A stretch of 64,000 nucleotides of DNA. Source: Manis javanica (lineage: Eukaryota; Chordata; Mammalia; Pholidota; Manidae). Every line of letters starts with the position of its first letter. Within the stretch, counting starts at the first letter, position 1. The stretch lies in contig NC_133156.1 of NCBI RefSeq assembly GCF_040802235.1, positions 116,342,173 through 116,406,172 on the forward strand, read 5' to 3'. Below are positions 33,750 through 44,775 of the stretch, piece by piece. The translations under genes were made by a program, and so were the position numbers. The notes below the pieces were generated by a model, which saw only the letters and a program-made list of their open reading frames with translations, searched no databases and was not told the origin of the DNA.

Positions 33750-35120
33750 GAAGCAAATAACTATGATTTTGGGGGGGCTACTTTGCTGTTATTCCAGGAA
33801 TACACAGGAGGCCAGCTTCCAGGCCTTTTCCCCAAGGTGCCAGAAGAGTCAGCCATTGCTGGTCCATGTGTCAAAATGTCCAGGGCCCTGTCCATTTTAT
33901 TCCTAATTGCTGCACCCATCCTTGCAACACATGTCCAATAAAGTGGGTGCCTTGATAGCTCTCAATCACTGGTGACTGTCCATAGGCTGCAAAGAGATGT
34001 TCTAGGCCCCTCTTGGTGGTTTGATGATCTGCACAAAGTGCAGAGCACTCCTTCTGGGCTTGGCTGACTTCTTCAAAGTTCAATGGCAAGCCCCACTGAT
34101 GGGCTACAGCCCACATTGTCTTTTGCCCCACATGCAACAAACGCTGGTGCAGCCATTGGGCCATATTTGAGGCAGGCTTTCCTTCTAGCCAGTGCACCTG
34201 GGCCAATGTGTCTGCTTCATCATTCCCTGGGATGCCAAAGGCAAATGGCCAGTCACATGATATACGGTAACAGTCTTAGTCTGACCAGAGGCACATAGAT
34301 CTTGCCACAACTCTTGCCCCCAAAGGGGCCAGTGACCAACCATCCAGTTGGCGTGATACCATGTCAGTAGCCACAGGGTCAAGCCCTGACTGATGGCCTA
34401 GCTGTCAGTGCAGATAACTATGGGAGAAGGCTCCTGGGTGATCACGAGCCATACTGCCTGCAATTCAGCCCATTGGCTGCTCTTCCCCCTCTCCATTCTC
34501 CATCCATATTGTCTCAGTCTTAGGATGGAAAGCTATAGCCCTTCACTTTGGGGGCTGCCCACAACTGGAGCCATCTGTATACCAAGCATCTTCAGGTATA
34601 GGGACTTTTCCTTCCTGATAAGGAGTCTCGGCAACCAAGGGCTGAAAAGCAAGTTCTTCCTGCTTTCCACTGGTATAGGTCACTGGCCCAATAAAGCATT
34701 GGAGTTCTCCGCTTAAGGGGCTAGTAGAGAGGGCACTGTACTGCTGTAAATATGTGCCCCATTTGACCAGTGTAGGTGTCTGTGCCATGCCACTCTGTGG
34801 CCTTTGGGCTCAGTCTTGCACCCACCCCGTGAAGGGATAGGTGATTATTACCTTGGTCAGAACTGTTCCAGCAATGGGCTCTGTAGCCAGGAAGGTGTGG
34901 TACACAGCAGCCAGTTGCTTCTCTATCAGGGTGTACCGGACCTCTGCTCTTTTCCATAGTTGTGACCAGGCTCCAGCTGGCAGCAGGAGCAGCAGCAGTG
35001 GCAGAAGCAGCAGACTTAGGCTCAGGCCATGGGCCAGGGTTGGAGTGGCCAGCAGCGGTGGAGGTGCCTCCACGACCACACCAATGTAGGCATACTTCCC
35101 TCGGCGTGAGTGCCACTGCT
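33750..35120 (-). pseudogene. decayed ERV pol remnant (RNase H, integrase)
   Basis: On the - strand, pieces in several frames resemble a retroviral pol. The segment ending at 34810 has RYTLIEKQLAAVYH, an RT-RNase H connection. 34543-34788 encodes an RNase H start (DAWYTDGSS). 33871-34206 encodes integrase-like ALEHLF/AAYGQ and GTHFIG phrases. Stops and frameshifts are frequent. The style is ERV-L or a related old family, but I cannot fix it. A CAG-rich stretch at 34980-35015 lies within it. Confidence 0.6.
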
Positions 35121-35433
35121 CCCCATCATTTCTAGCGGTGGTCCTCCCAAAGGTTGCACCCATTATGACAGATTTTGGGTTCAGAGGAATCCTGTCGGCT
35201 ACCACCAGATATAAGTCCACGGAGAGGAAAATACTGGGGCAAAATACCTCTAAAAACTGAATCCAGGCCATCTCTCTCTCTCCTGCTTTAGCAGAAGCAA
35301 AACCGGCCCTCCCCTTACCTCTTGGGTACAGATAAGCCCTCCTTGCCCAGGTAATTACCCACTGATATGGAGATGAACTTCTTTCCACCCCTGAGGAATG
35401 ATGCAAATGCACTAAAGCCATATTTCTTTCCAC

Positions 35434-36479
35434 CTCTGAATGCCTATTGATATGCAGATGTACTAAAGCCAGGCGAGATATTCTGGAAATATTACAATTT
35501 TACTCACAGCATTAAAGTTAGAAACAATGTAATAAAACATGTTACAACTGTCTTAAAACTGTACATTCAACTATGACATTAATTTCACTATGCTTGTCTC
35601 AAATTGTAGATAAAAAAAACTGTGGTCCCTTCCAGAATAAATATATGTATACTTTGTCCTCACTGGCATGGTCCACAGCTGATATTTGTGCAGCCTGTTA
35701 TAATCTGATATTATATTTCTCAGAATCTGAGAGACTTGTTCTTTAAAATTCAATTGAGATGTTCTATATGTAATTATTAACCGATTTCATTGTCCATTGC
35801 TTGGTTTCTGAATGATTAATAATCATGCTCAATTAGCTTGCTAATTAAAGAATAATTTGATCAAACAGACAGTCTGTGCCTTGTGGGAATTTCCTGTTGT
35901 GCAAGATGATTATCCTCACAACTATCTGGCTTATCATTTCCTATTGTGTACTACCAGTTAGAATTGTTATCCTTTCTAAGGACAGAGCTCTATCTTTTTC
36001 TTTTTGTTTGTCCATACTGCCCTTCAGTGCATTCTAATATGCCAAGAATGTTTAATTCTCCCCTTAAAAATGGCTGTTGATCAAACTGGGCAATGTCTCT
36101 CTCTCTTTATCACCTGGTTACTTGATAAGGTATGAAATGACATTGATTCTAGAACAGAATGAATATCATGCACAATTATTACAGACTGATAATCATTACT
36201 GAGTGGTCTTCTCCCCAAGTAACTTAGGCCACTTCACAGTGGTTCCATTGCCAATGTATTTTGCCACTCTGTGACTGAGACTGTCCCTTACTAGGTTAGT
36301 ATCTATAGTGAATAATAAATTTCACATAGCAGTAGTTATGTGATGTACAGACTCATCAGTGAGCCCTTATTAACAGGGTTCCTGGTTCATATTGAAACTG
36401 AGAAGGGGAGAGATACAAATAGCTTTGGACCTCTGTCATTGTCTGCTAGCAAACCTAAGTATTACAGTTTCTGTCTCTG
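35434..36479. other. intergenic, nothing recognised
   Basis: AT-rich sequence with no gene recognised. Just upstream, 35360-35475 contains a degenerate internal repeat (atgcaaatgcactaaagcca versus atgcagatgtactaaagcca). Confidence 0.35.
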
Positions 36480-36990
36480 AAGTGATGAGAAGCAGAGTCT
36501 GACCTAAGGACATGTGGATAAAATGAGAGTTCCTGTGGCTAGGATTCTCACCTGGCCCTGGTTGACTAGCTCACTGCACACCTGTGAGCAATACATGGCT
36601 GTTGACTCTATAAAAAGAGCTCTGCCCAGTGCTCTGGGTGCAACATGGTGGCAGGGCTGCAAGGCTGCAGGAGAGCAGAGGCTGGAGTGGTGGCAGCGCC
36701 AAGGACTGAGGCCCAGAGGACGGCTGTGTGGGACAACTGTGCAGAGAGGCCTAGAGGATGGCTGTGAGGGATGGCTGTGCAGAGAAGCCCAGAGGACAGC
36801 TGTGTGGACAGAGGGGCCCAGAAGCAGAGACTGGTTTGCTGCATGCAGACCCGCTCTGAGTGAACTGGATTTTAGTGACTGACCTGCCACCTGGAAATAA
36901 AGTTGGATATAACCCTTTCACCCCAAGAACGTTTTGCTGTCATTTTCTTTGGTCACATTGAATCCATAGCAAATTTGCCTGGGGCTGAAA
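36480..36990 (+). repeat. ERV LTR upstream of HMGCS1, copy 1
   Basis: It shares ends with 42520-42872: ctataaaaagagctctgccc, the AATAAA block with cctttcaccccaagaac, then gaatccatagcaaatttgcc, tggggctgaaactcattggc. Its middle (36650-36850) has a GC-rich stretch of repeated aggcc(c/t)agaggacggctgtg units. It lies about 650 bases before the HMGCS1 CpG island. Confidence 0.6.
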
Positions 36991-37654
36991 CTCATTGGCA
37001 AGGCAGGCCATAACTGTCCTTTGGATTCTCTCAAATAGTGTTTTGGTGATTTCCTTGAGCTAGAATTGCTCCTTTCTATCTTCTGGCAGAGCTTGGCAGT
37101 CCGTATCCTTTGGATTCACTATATGAAGAATAATGGAGTCCCTTCTTCTTTCAACTTTTACTTGGTGCCTACCACATGTCAAGCTCAGAAGATACAGTGG
37201 GAAACCGGCCAGATGGATTTCTTCTGGGTGCCTGGGCTAGCAAAAATCCTAGAAGCAGGACCAACTTTTCCTGCTCAGACAAGGCCCCTTTCCTTCCTCA
37301 CTGGTGTCTAACCCCAAACTGTCTTGTTTTAGGTTTAGTTAGGAAGAATTGTCCCAGTAGCAGTGGCTTTGAAAGTCAAGATCATTTTGAATAGAGGTGA
37401 AAATGTTGGGTATTTACAAATGGCTATTTAGAGATTTATAAATTCTGGGTGATGTATCCTGCTCCAACTTGTAATGCAGGCGCATTTGGCTGCTCTGGAA
37501 GCTATAAAACGTTAAGACTGAATTCAAATCAAGTATTTCAGAAATCTTACAGGGGCATTGTAGCTCTGGTTGCTAGGCAACCTGACAACCTCAAGCGGGG
37601 ACCAATTTGCCTCCCACACTTGACCATCTCTCCCCAGTGGTGGGACGCGGAGGC

Positions 37655-38024
37655 CTCATTGGCCCCCATCGTCTCTCCCTAGGCTCCAATTGGTCGGAGA
37701 ACCTCTCAGTCCGCTCCCGTTGGCTCTCGCCGTCTCTCGCCGCTCTGTCATTGGCAGGCCGGCTCTCGGGCCACTGCACGTCACTCTCTCACCCCACTTC
37801 CTCGGCCCTCTGACTTTGTCCCCGCCCCTCCCACCGCCCTTCCAGCCACGAGGGAAAACCCGAGCGAGTGCCCTCCTCTAGTTTCCTTCGGATTGGTGGT
37901 AGCCGGCCTGGGGGGCGGGCACTGTAGGTCTACTCTGCTGGCCGCGATTGGCTTTCGGAGCCGCGGTCCCGCCTCCCAGCGACTCTCGGCCTTGCCGGAG
38001 TCGGGTGGGTCACTGGCTATAAAG
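37655..38024 (+). promoter_or_regulatory. HMGCS1: HMGCS1 proximal promoter, sterol-responsive
   Basis: CACCCCAC at 37790-37797 matches the sterol regulatory element bound by SREBP. Inverted CCAAT boxes (ATTGG), the usual NF-Y partners, lie at 37658, 37749, 37892 and 37947; CCAATTGG lies at 37686. A CGTCA half-CRE is at 37779-37783. A TATA box, tataaag, is at 38018-38024. Together these fit SREBP/NF-Y control known for this gene; binding itself is inferred. Confidence 0.7.
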
Positions 38025-38046
38025 CCGGCGGTGTAGGGGAGGTGCC

Positions 38047-38100
38047 GCGTGTTGTCCCTTCTTGTCTCCTATACTGCAGTCGCCGCCTGGTCACATTTGG
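38047..38100 (+). other. HMGCS1: HMGCS1 exon 1, noncoding
   Basis: The exon ends at a strong donor, TTTGG|GTAAGT (38101-38106). Its start is estimated from the TATA box at 38018 and could be off by several bases. It joins to exon 2 at 48812 after a 10.7-kb intron. No start codon in it opens a long frame. Confidence 0.65.
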
Positions 38101-41100
38101 GTAAGTGCCCCGCGCAGGGAAGAAGAGCTGGGCTGCTGCGGCGCCGCGGGAGGAGTGTGGGCCAGGCGGGGGCGGTGTCCTTGACTAGGCCCGAAGGAGC
38201 GTCCGTCCCGTACGGGTCGGGGCAGAGGAGTGGACCTGGCTGGTGAGGATGCTGCGCCTCGAGCCGGGGCGGTGCGGAGCCTCCCCTGACAGCGATCGGA
38301 GGCTGACCGCGGCTCGTGTGAGCAAGCCAGTAGCGAAGGGGAGAAGGGGAAAGGGTGTTGAAGACTCGGTTGCTAATAACCTACTCAGCCAGGGCTGGAG
38401 GTGCTGGGGAAGTGGTTGTGACCTCTGTGGGGGAGTTGGGCGTGGGGAGTGCACCCGAGGGGACGAGGGACGAGTTGGGCTGCTAAGGGCGTCCCCAGAG
38501 CCTTGGATTAAGGCTATACGCCGGAGGATGGGGAAGATCACGACTTCACGGAGGCTTGCAGGTTGACAGGGGGTGTGTCTCGCTGCCACATAGAGTTGAT
38601 GGGAAAAGGGAAGTGGGCAGCATTAGGTTCTTCCCCAGCTCAGGTGCAAGAAAGCTTCACAGGTATTGATTTAACCTGGTTGAGGTCTTGGGCTCCTGAC
38701 TGCTTGAGTCTGTGCTTGCTTCACATATCACAGATTCCTATCTCCCACCTTCCCACCTCCATATTTTTATGCCTGTTTTTAAAAATAGGTTTCCTCAGTG
38801 TTCTGAAATGCCATGAATCACTGCAAATAGCTTTAGGAGAAGCCTGACCTGAGACGATAATGTAATGGGCAAAGTGCCTCAGGGTCTTCACACACAGTAG
38901 GTTTTGGGTTAAGCCAAGGATATTTCAAAGCCAAGTATATGGCGTCTTTGAAAAACGTGTGTCCTGCCTTGACCACTGGTAGAGCAAGGATTTCTTGGAG
39001 CCACCCTGGAGGAGGGATCTGGGCAACAGGTAATGTGAGGTCCTGGCATGACATGCCTGCCCTGTTGCCTTGGCTTTAGAGCATCACAGGCTGCTTTCAC
39101 TGCCCACCTCTGGTGCAGCTTTTCTCTCCTGCTGATGCTCTTGCCAAGCTGCTGCAGTAAGATGATGTATTCTGGCCGCTGCTAAGTAACATTTGTTGTA
39201 TTTCAGGGATGAATTATGAAAAACAATGGCAAGATAAGTGACAAAATTAAGACAAATGGAAGTATTAGTATAGGTAACAGGTTTTCCTTGTGAGATGGAG
39301 TTTGGACACTATTGCACAGATTCTACCAGAAGACAGATTAAAAGTCCTTAACATGCCAAATGGTTCTTTGCAGCTTGAGACATTTAAGTAGTTTGTGTTT
39401 GTTCTTTGACCAGAACTTTTATTTTTAAGATTTCAGTTATGTTGGTGTGGATAAGGAGGGCAGGGATAGCATTTCTTATGAGAGAAAAGGAAGACTTTAT
39501 TTTCTTTCTGTCTAACCTTTGTAGGTCTCTCCTAAGTTGGTAAGTCTGCCCTTTATTCAATTCTAATTTAGTCAGTAACCCAGTTCTCAGAAGGTGTTTC
39601 TGATGAGGAGAGTTAAATAGATAATGTTTGTGGCCATAGAAGATCGTGTCATCTGTTAGGCTAATTCTGGGCCTTCTTTTTTATTTTGTTTTCTTTTTCA
39701 GTATTCCTCCAGAGTGCTTTTAGACCTAGTTTCTCCTAACTGTGGGACTTACTAGAAATTTTTTTGAGCTTTTTAGATAGCTTTTCTCACAGGATACAAA
39801 ACTGATAATCCTGTATCATGTGTCTCTTGGGTACCCTAGAATTTCTTGAAGCCATAATCCTGTAGAAATGAATGGGGAGGCGTGGCTGGGGTTGTGGATT
39901 GAAGAGTTTGATAGTCTGTACATTGGAATCTATTTACTTTCATTTGGAAAGGAATATAGAGTCTTATAATTATATATTGGGTTACTAAAAAACCAAATAT
40001 CATATAAAGGTATGAATTTTTGTTTCTCAAGAAGGTGGTATTAATTGAAATTTTGGGAAACACGTTACCCAGTCTAATGGGAGGATGGTAGGACTCAGTT
40101 CTTCTGTTCATTCTCATTCTTGGCACGGGTTGATGCTCACTTGCTGTCTGTTAGCTGAGTATAGTTAAGAGCAGTAGAGGAGAAACTAATACCTTAAAGC
40201 TGCATCTCTGCAGGGTTTATATTTGGGGATGTGTGCCTGCATAAGACCAACAAATGTTCTCTTCTGATTACATTTGGACTCCGTACATTTTTCAGGTTAG
40301 GAACTGAAAACAGTTGAAGCCTACCATTTGCTTTGAACAGCAACAGTAAGACAGTTTTCTTAAAACTACTGGAGACTGTTTAGTGCTGCAGCTTATATTA
40401 GAAAGTAATAGCAAAGAGAACTTACTAATGAAGGCTGCTACAAGTACTTGTATCTAAAATATTTGTCTTCTTAATTGTTATAAGTCCAAATTAACCCCTC
40501 AGAAAATGGCAGTTGACTGCTTTACTCTAAAGTCTCAAAGGGATTTCAAAAGAATCAAAATATAGCCTCTCCCAATAGGAGTCTAGGAATCTAGTATGGA
40601 TCAAAAGACTGCCTGTAGGTAGTTTTCCATTGGGAGCAGAATGTGAAGACCGGTGTGTATGACATACCTGCTGTAGGAGTGCCAGGGGCTTGATATACGA
40701 GTAGAATCTCTGATAAGCAGAGCAGTAACTCCCAGTGGTGGCAGGAATGTCTGTGTTTTTCACTTGAGAACTAGAGTGGAGTGTACAGGTGTGAGCAAGT
40801 CTTTCTTAACAGTTTTTGCTTGCTTGCTAAGGAAGACACATTGCCAGCTCATTCGCAATTGAAAGGGATTTCCTTGATTTCTCTTCTGTAACAGCGAAAG
40901 GTATCAGCAGGCAACTGCTTATGGTTTACTAATACCAAAATGTGTACTAGATGAACTTCTCTGACAGCTTGTTCAAACCAAGGCTGAGGAGGGAGCCAGA
41001 AGGAAGAATTCAGAATACTGAATAAACCCTCGGAGAAAGCATCATGTCTTTAACCTGTTGGCTCCTGGCAGTGTTATCATTCTTCAGTTTAATCTTGGCC

Positions 41101-42519
41101 AAACTCAAAATGCCTCTATTGTGGTTCAGGAGTCTCCAAATATCCTTTGTGGTATCCTGTCCAGCCATTTGTGATTCATAACTGCTTCCTGACCCATGCT
41201 GCTTCCTTCTCTATCGTGTACTCGGATAAGACCTTCTGTTAGAAGTGAGCCGGAGACCTTCCTAAGACCTGGGCAGTGCTGGGGCACACAGGCGGGTAGA
41301 GAACCCCCTAGCAAATGTAGAAGGGATTGGAAAGCCTAATGCCTTTCAGATCTGCTTTTCCCCAAAGTGTCATTTACTGCCTCCATTTCTTTTCCTTGTT
41401 CCCAGGCCTCTTTTTCCTGAGCATGTACATAGCACAGCAGTCCTCTTTTTTCTTCTTTCTTCTTGTGCCAGTGCCCAAGACTCTGTCTCCCTCTCCATCC
41501 CCTTCCTTTCCTCCCCACCTCCCCAATTTAAATAACCAAAATGGAAAAAGAATATTCAGGAGAAATTTCATTGATGGAAATAGTGTCAAATGCGTTTACA
41601 TACATGGCTTCAAGAAGAGATACTATGAAGCTATTTAAATAATCTCAACATGGAGAGGGACTCATGTTTTTCCCCTCACCTGTGATAACTGGTCCCTGTG
41701 GTCTGCTTGCTTTGCAGATTACAAAAGCATAATTTGAGATAATAAGGAAGAAAAAATACGTTATATTCTCAAAATGTATATAATCCTGCAGTTAGGTTTT
41801 GAAATGTAGTAGTCTCATCTTTTCCTACAAAACCTAGGATATTTGAGGGAAGCCAGGTAAACTTAAATAAAAGTAAATCTATGTAGAGCTCTTAAATGAT
41901 CTAATCAAAAGAAGTTAAGCTTTACTAACATCCCGATGTAATCTCTGATTACTCAGGCAAGAGCAAATGCTAAGTTTCCCAGTAATTAAGTAGAGAGGAA
42001 AGGTAATTGTGTTTGCAGTAAACATAGGTAGTGTTGTCTCAAGTAACAATCCTTCAAAACAGACTGAAGAAAATGCTCCAAAGTCACCTGTATTTTATTT
42101 CCATGCAATTAAAGTGATCAGAAAACTTAATGCTTCTTTGTCTTGATATCAAATACTTATAATTTTAATACAAGCACAAAGGAAAATTACTTTATAAAAA
42201 GTGGGGGGTGTGAAGCTGGCCATGTTGAAACCCAGGAGCATAAGATTAAATAAATGAAGATAATTAGCTCTTGCTAGAAAGATACTTATCTTGTTTGAAA
42301 AATACTAAGAACCTGGATAATAGTTAATTGGTGCTTTATATTATGAAGTGTTATTCACATACTGTATCTTCTCAGCAATGCTTCATGAAGAGCTGGGAGG
42401 GCAGGTAATTAGCTCCATTGTACAAGGAAATTGAGGCTCAAAAGGCACAAATCATTGTTAAGGCTGCAAGCTCTTCTATGTTTAAATCTGTTTACTCCAG
42501 AAATTTGCTAGCCCAGTGT

Positions 42520-42872
42520 GGGGAAAATTACAGATCCTATGGCCAGGATCCTCACCTGAACCTAAGCTACTTGGTGATATAACTGGCCTTATTGTTAGGC
42601 GACTGCTTCTCCACCTGTGGGCAATAAGCTGTAATTGACTGATACACTTTATAAAGAGCTCTGCCTAGTGTCCTGGGCAGAGGGCATAGACAAGGTGGAT
42701 TACAGACCTGCAGACTGTTGGATGCAGACATAATTCTATTGCTTGACCTATTGCAGGGAGCATAAGCTGTAATAAACCCTTTTACCCCAAGAACATCCAA
42801 TTGTCATTCCTGTTTTACTGAATCCATAGTAAATTTGCCTGGGGCTGAAATCCATTGGCAAGACACCTAGTA
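42520..42872 (+). repeat. ERV LTR in HMGCS1 intron 1, copy 2
   Basis: It matches 36480-36990 at both ends: ctttataaagagctctgcct, cttttaccccaagaacatcc, gaatccatagtaaatttgcc, tggggctgaaatccattggc. It is shorter, lacking the GC-rich middle. Same orientation as the gene. Confidence 0.6.
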
Positions 42873-43740
42873 CAACTCATTTATTATATTCCTTTCCTCC
42901 AATTCTTGAAAACCCAAATTTAGTTGAGAGAACTACAGTACACCCAGTGTCATGTGTGGTTTAAAGCTTGAATCAGTGATATGAACTTGTTAATGTTAGT
43001 TCATTACCAGTACTGAACCTACCACTAGGGGGGTTAATACAGGTGAAAAATTTTATAATGTTTACCTTTTTTTTTTTTTTAAGCAGAGTCAAATTCTGTT
43101 CTGCATAATGTAATTGGATGAGGAAATGTTTATTTTAACTCACTTTGGAGTCATTTTAATTTGTGTGGTGATTTATGACTTTAAAAGAAGTTCTTATTTG
43201 AAATTCCTAGTGCCTGAAGGAGAAAACAGAGTGACAGACCTGGAGGCTGCAGCTCTTTATCCCTCATACAGGTATGGCATCCTGTCATGCTGCTAAGGGA
43301 AAATGTTCCACTCTACTGGAAGGGGGAAATTATTTTTATTCCAGGGCAAATGAACATTTGTCTGTGCCACACATTCTTAAAACCCATTACAGGATTATAT
43401 CTTATCTTTAAAAATTTATTAATGCCATAATGCTTCAGGAGACTGTCCAATTTTGTGTTTAAAATCTAGAAACTAATTAAAAACATTAGTGCTCATGAGA
43501 GAAAAAATACAGAAAATAAAATGTAACCACATGAACTACTTAATCACCAGAAATAATCCACAGGTATGCATATGTGCCAATAGTATTTTTTTGAATTAGA
43601 GCCTCCAAAGATAAACATCTGGGTTATGGGTGAGTGTTTACAATCATGTGAGACTGGGTAACGATTACAACTGTAATATAATTATTTGCATCCACTGCTT
43701 CTCCTGTTGCCTTGGAGCTAGCTCCTTTACTATGATTCTG

Positions 43741-43762
43741 CTGTGTGTGTGTGTGTGTGTGT
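43741..43762 (+). repeat. TG dinucleotide microsatellite
   Basis: About ten TG units starting in ctgtgtgtgtg, followed by degenerate TGCA units. Confidence 0.9.
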
Positions 43763-44599
43763 GCATGCATGCTTGCATGTGCTCAGTATTATGATTTCCT
43801 ATGGTTGTTACTGATTTTAGATTAGAATGCTCATAGGATTTCATTTATTCAGCATTCAGTTTCTACCATATGCCAACACTGGGCTGGGAACCAGGTATAC
43901 AAAGATGAGTGAGATACAATTCTTCCTTTGCAGAAGCTCCTTGTCTAGTGAAGAGGCTGAGACTAAATAACAGAGAAAAAACTTGGAATGGTTTTAAATA
44001 GCATCTTGACAAAAAGTCAGTTAAGCATTTAGAACATTAGCCTGGGACAGTGGAGGGCGTGGAGGCAGAGAGCTCAGTTGGGCTGGTGTAGTCAGGGTTG
44101 CCCCTGCCTCAGCATCTGCAGCTGGTTTCCCTGCTTTTCTGCCCTTTTTTTTCACTTTATTTTTCCAGTTGTCTTTCTTTCACAGATTTTAGAGGCCGTC
44201 TCTTGGTTCCTTTTGTGTCACAGGCAGGAAGCGCTCAGGAAGTGGTAACAAGGCTTCCACTTCATCTTGCTTTGCCAACTCGGGGGAACAGGGCCTGGGG
44301 CTCCTTTTGTCCACCAGACAGGCGATCAGCCTTCACTTTAGGAAAAAAGACTCGAGCCTTCTGGTGGTATTTGCTTGTTGGAACATAGTTTAGCAAGGTT
44401 TACAGAGTTCGGTCATAGAAGTGTACCTTTTCCCTCTTTTTTAAAGATGAAATTTAAAAAACTTAAATATTTTTTTATCAATACAGAATCTCCATTATTA
44501 TACTCTGACTTTTTTTATTGTGAATACACTGCTTTGAAATATAATGAAATACTTTTTTATCAGCAAGTTTAAAAATAATATGCAAGTAATTTTTTAAAC

Positions 44600-44775
44600 T
44601 GTAGATTTTAAACATTTTATTAAAGTATCATTGATATATAATTTTATGATGGTTTCATATACCCGACACTGTTGTTCAACATTCACCCATATTATCAAGT
44701 CCTCACCCCCTCCGGTGTGGTCACTGTCCATCAATGTAGTAAGATATTACAGAATCATTAACTATATTCTCTGTG
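44600..44775 (-). mobile_element. L1 3' end fragment
   Basis: It matches the complementary L1 block at 30525-30720: ttaaagtatcattgatatat, atggtttcatataccc, cattcacccatattatcaag, gtccatcaatgtagtaag. Confidence 0.65.

Larger units (their letters stand above)
37590..38540. promoter_or_regulatory. HMGCS1: HMGCS1 CpG island
   Basis: A dense run of CpG dinucleotides with GC-box-like ccccgcccc (37820-37828) and gggggcgggc (37911-37920). It covers the promoter, exon 1 and the start of intron 1. This fits a housekeeping promoter. Small open frames inside it are composition artefacts. Confidence 0.85.

Noticed and set aside
34810-35433. A 207-residue open frame on the - strand with a Leu-run resembling a signal or membrane segment
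   Set aside because: Its last part matches an ERV pol connection, and the Leu-run comes from a CAG-rich stretch read in antisense. It is not a separate gene.
36504-36890. Overlapping open frames of 122-128 residues on both strands
   Set aside because: They lie in the GC-rich repeated core of an LTR, and both strands are open for reasons of composition.
1-37500. Search for the neighbouring gene CCL28, which lies upstream of HMGCS1 in human
   Set aside because: No chemokine-like exon was found. In human the gap is larger than the 38 kb available here.
38049-38589. Open frames of 107 and 134 residues around HMGCS1 exon 1
   Set aside because: CpG-island composition leaves few stops. They cross the exon 1 donor and match no known protein.
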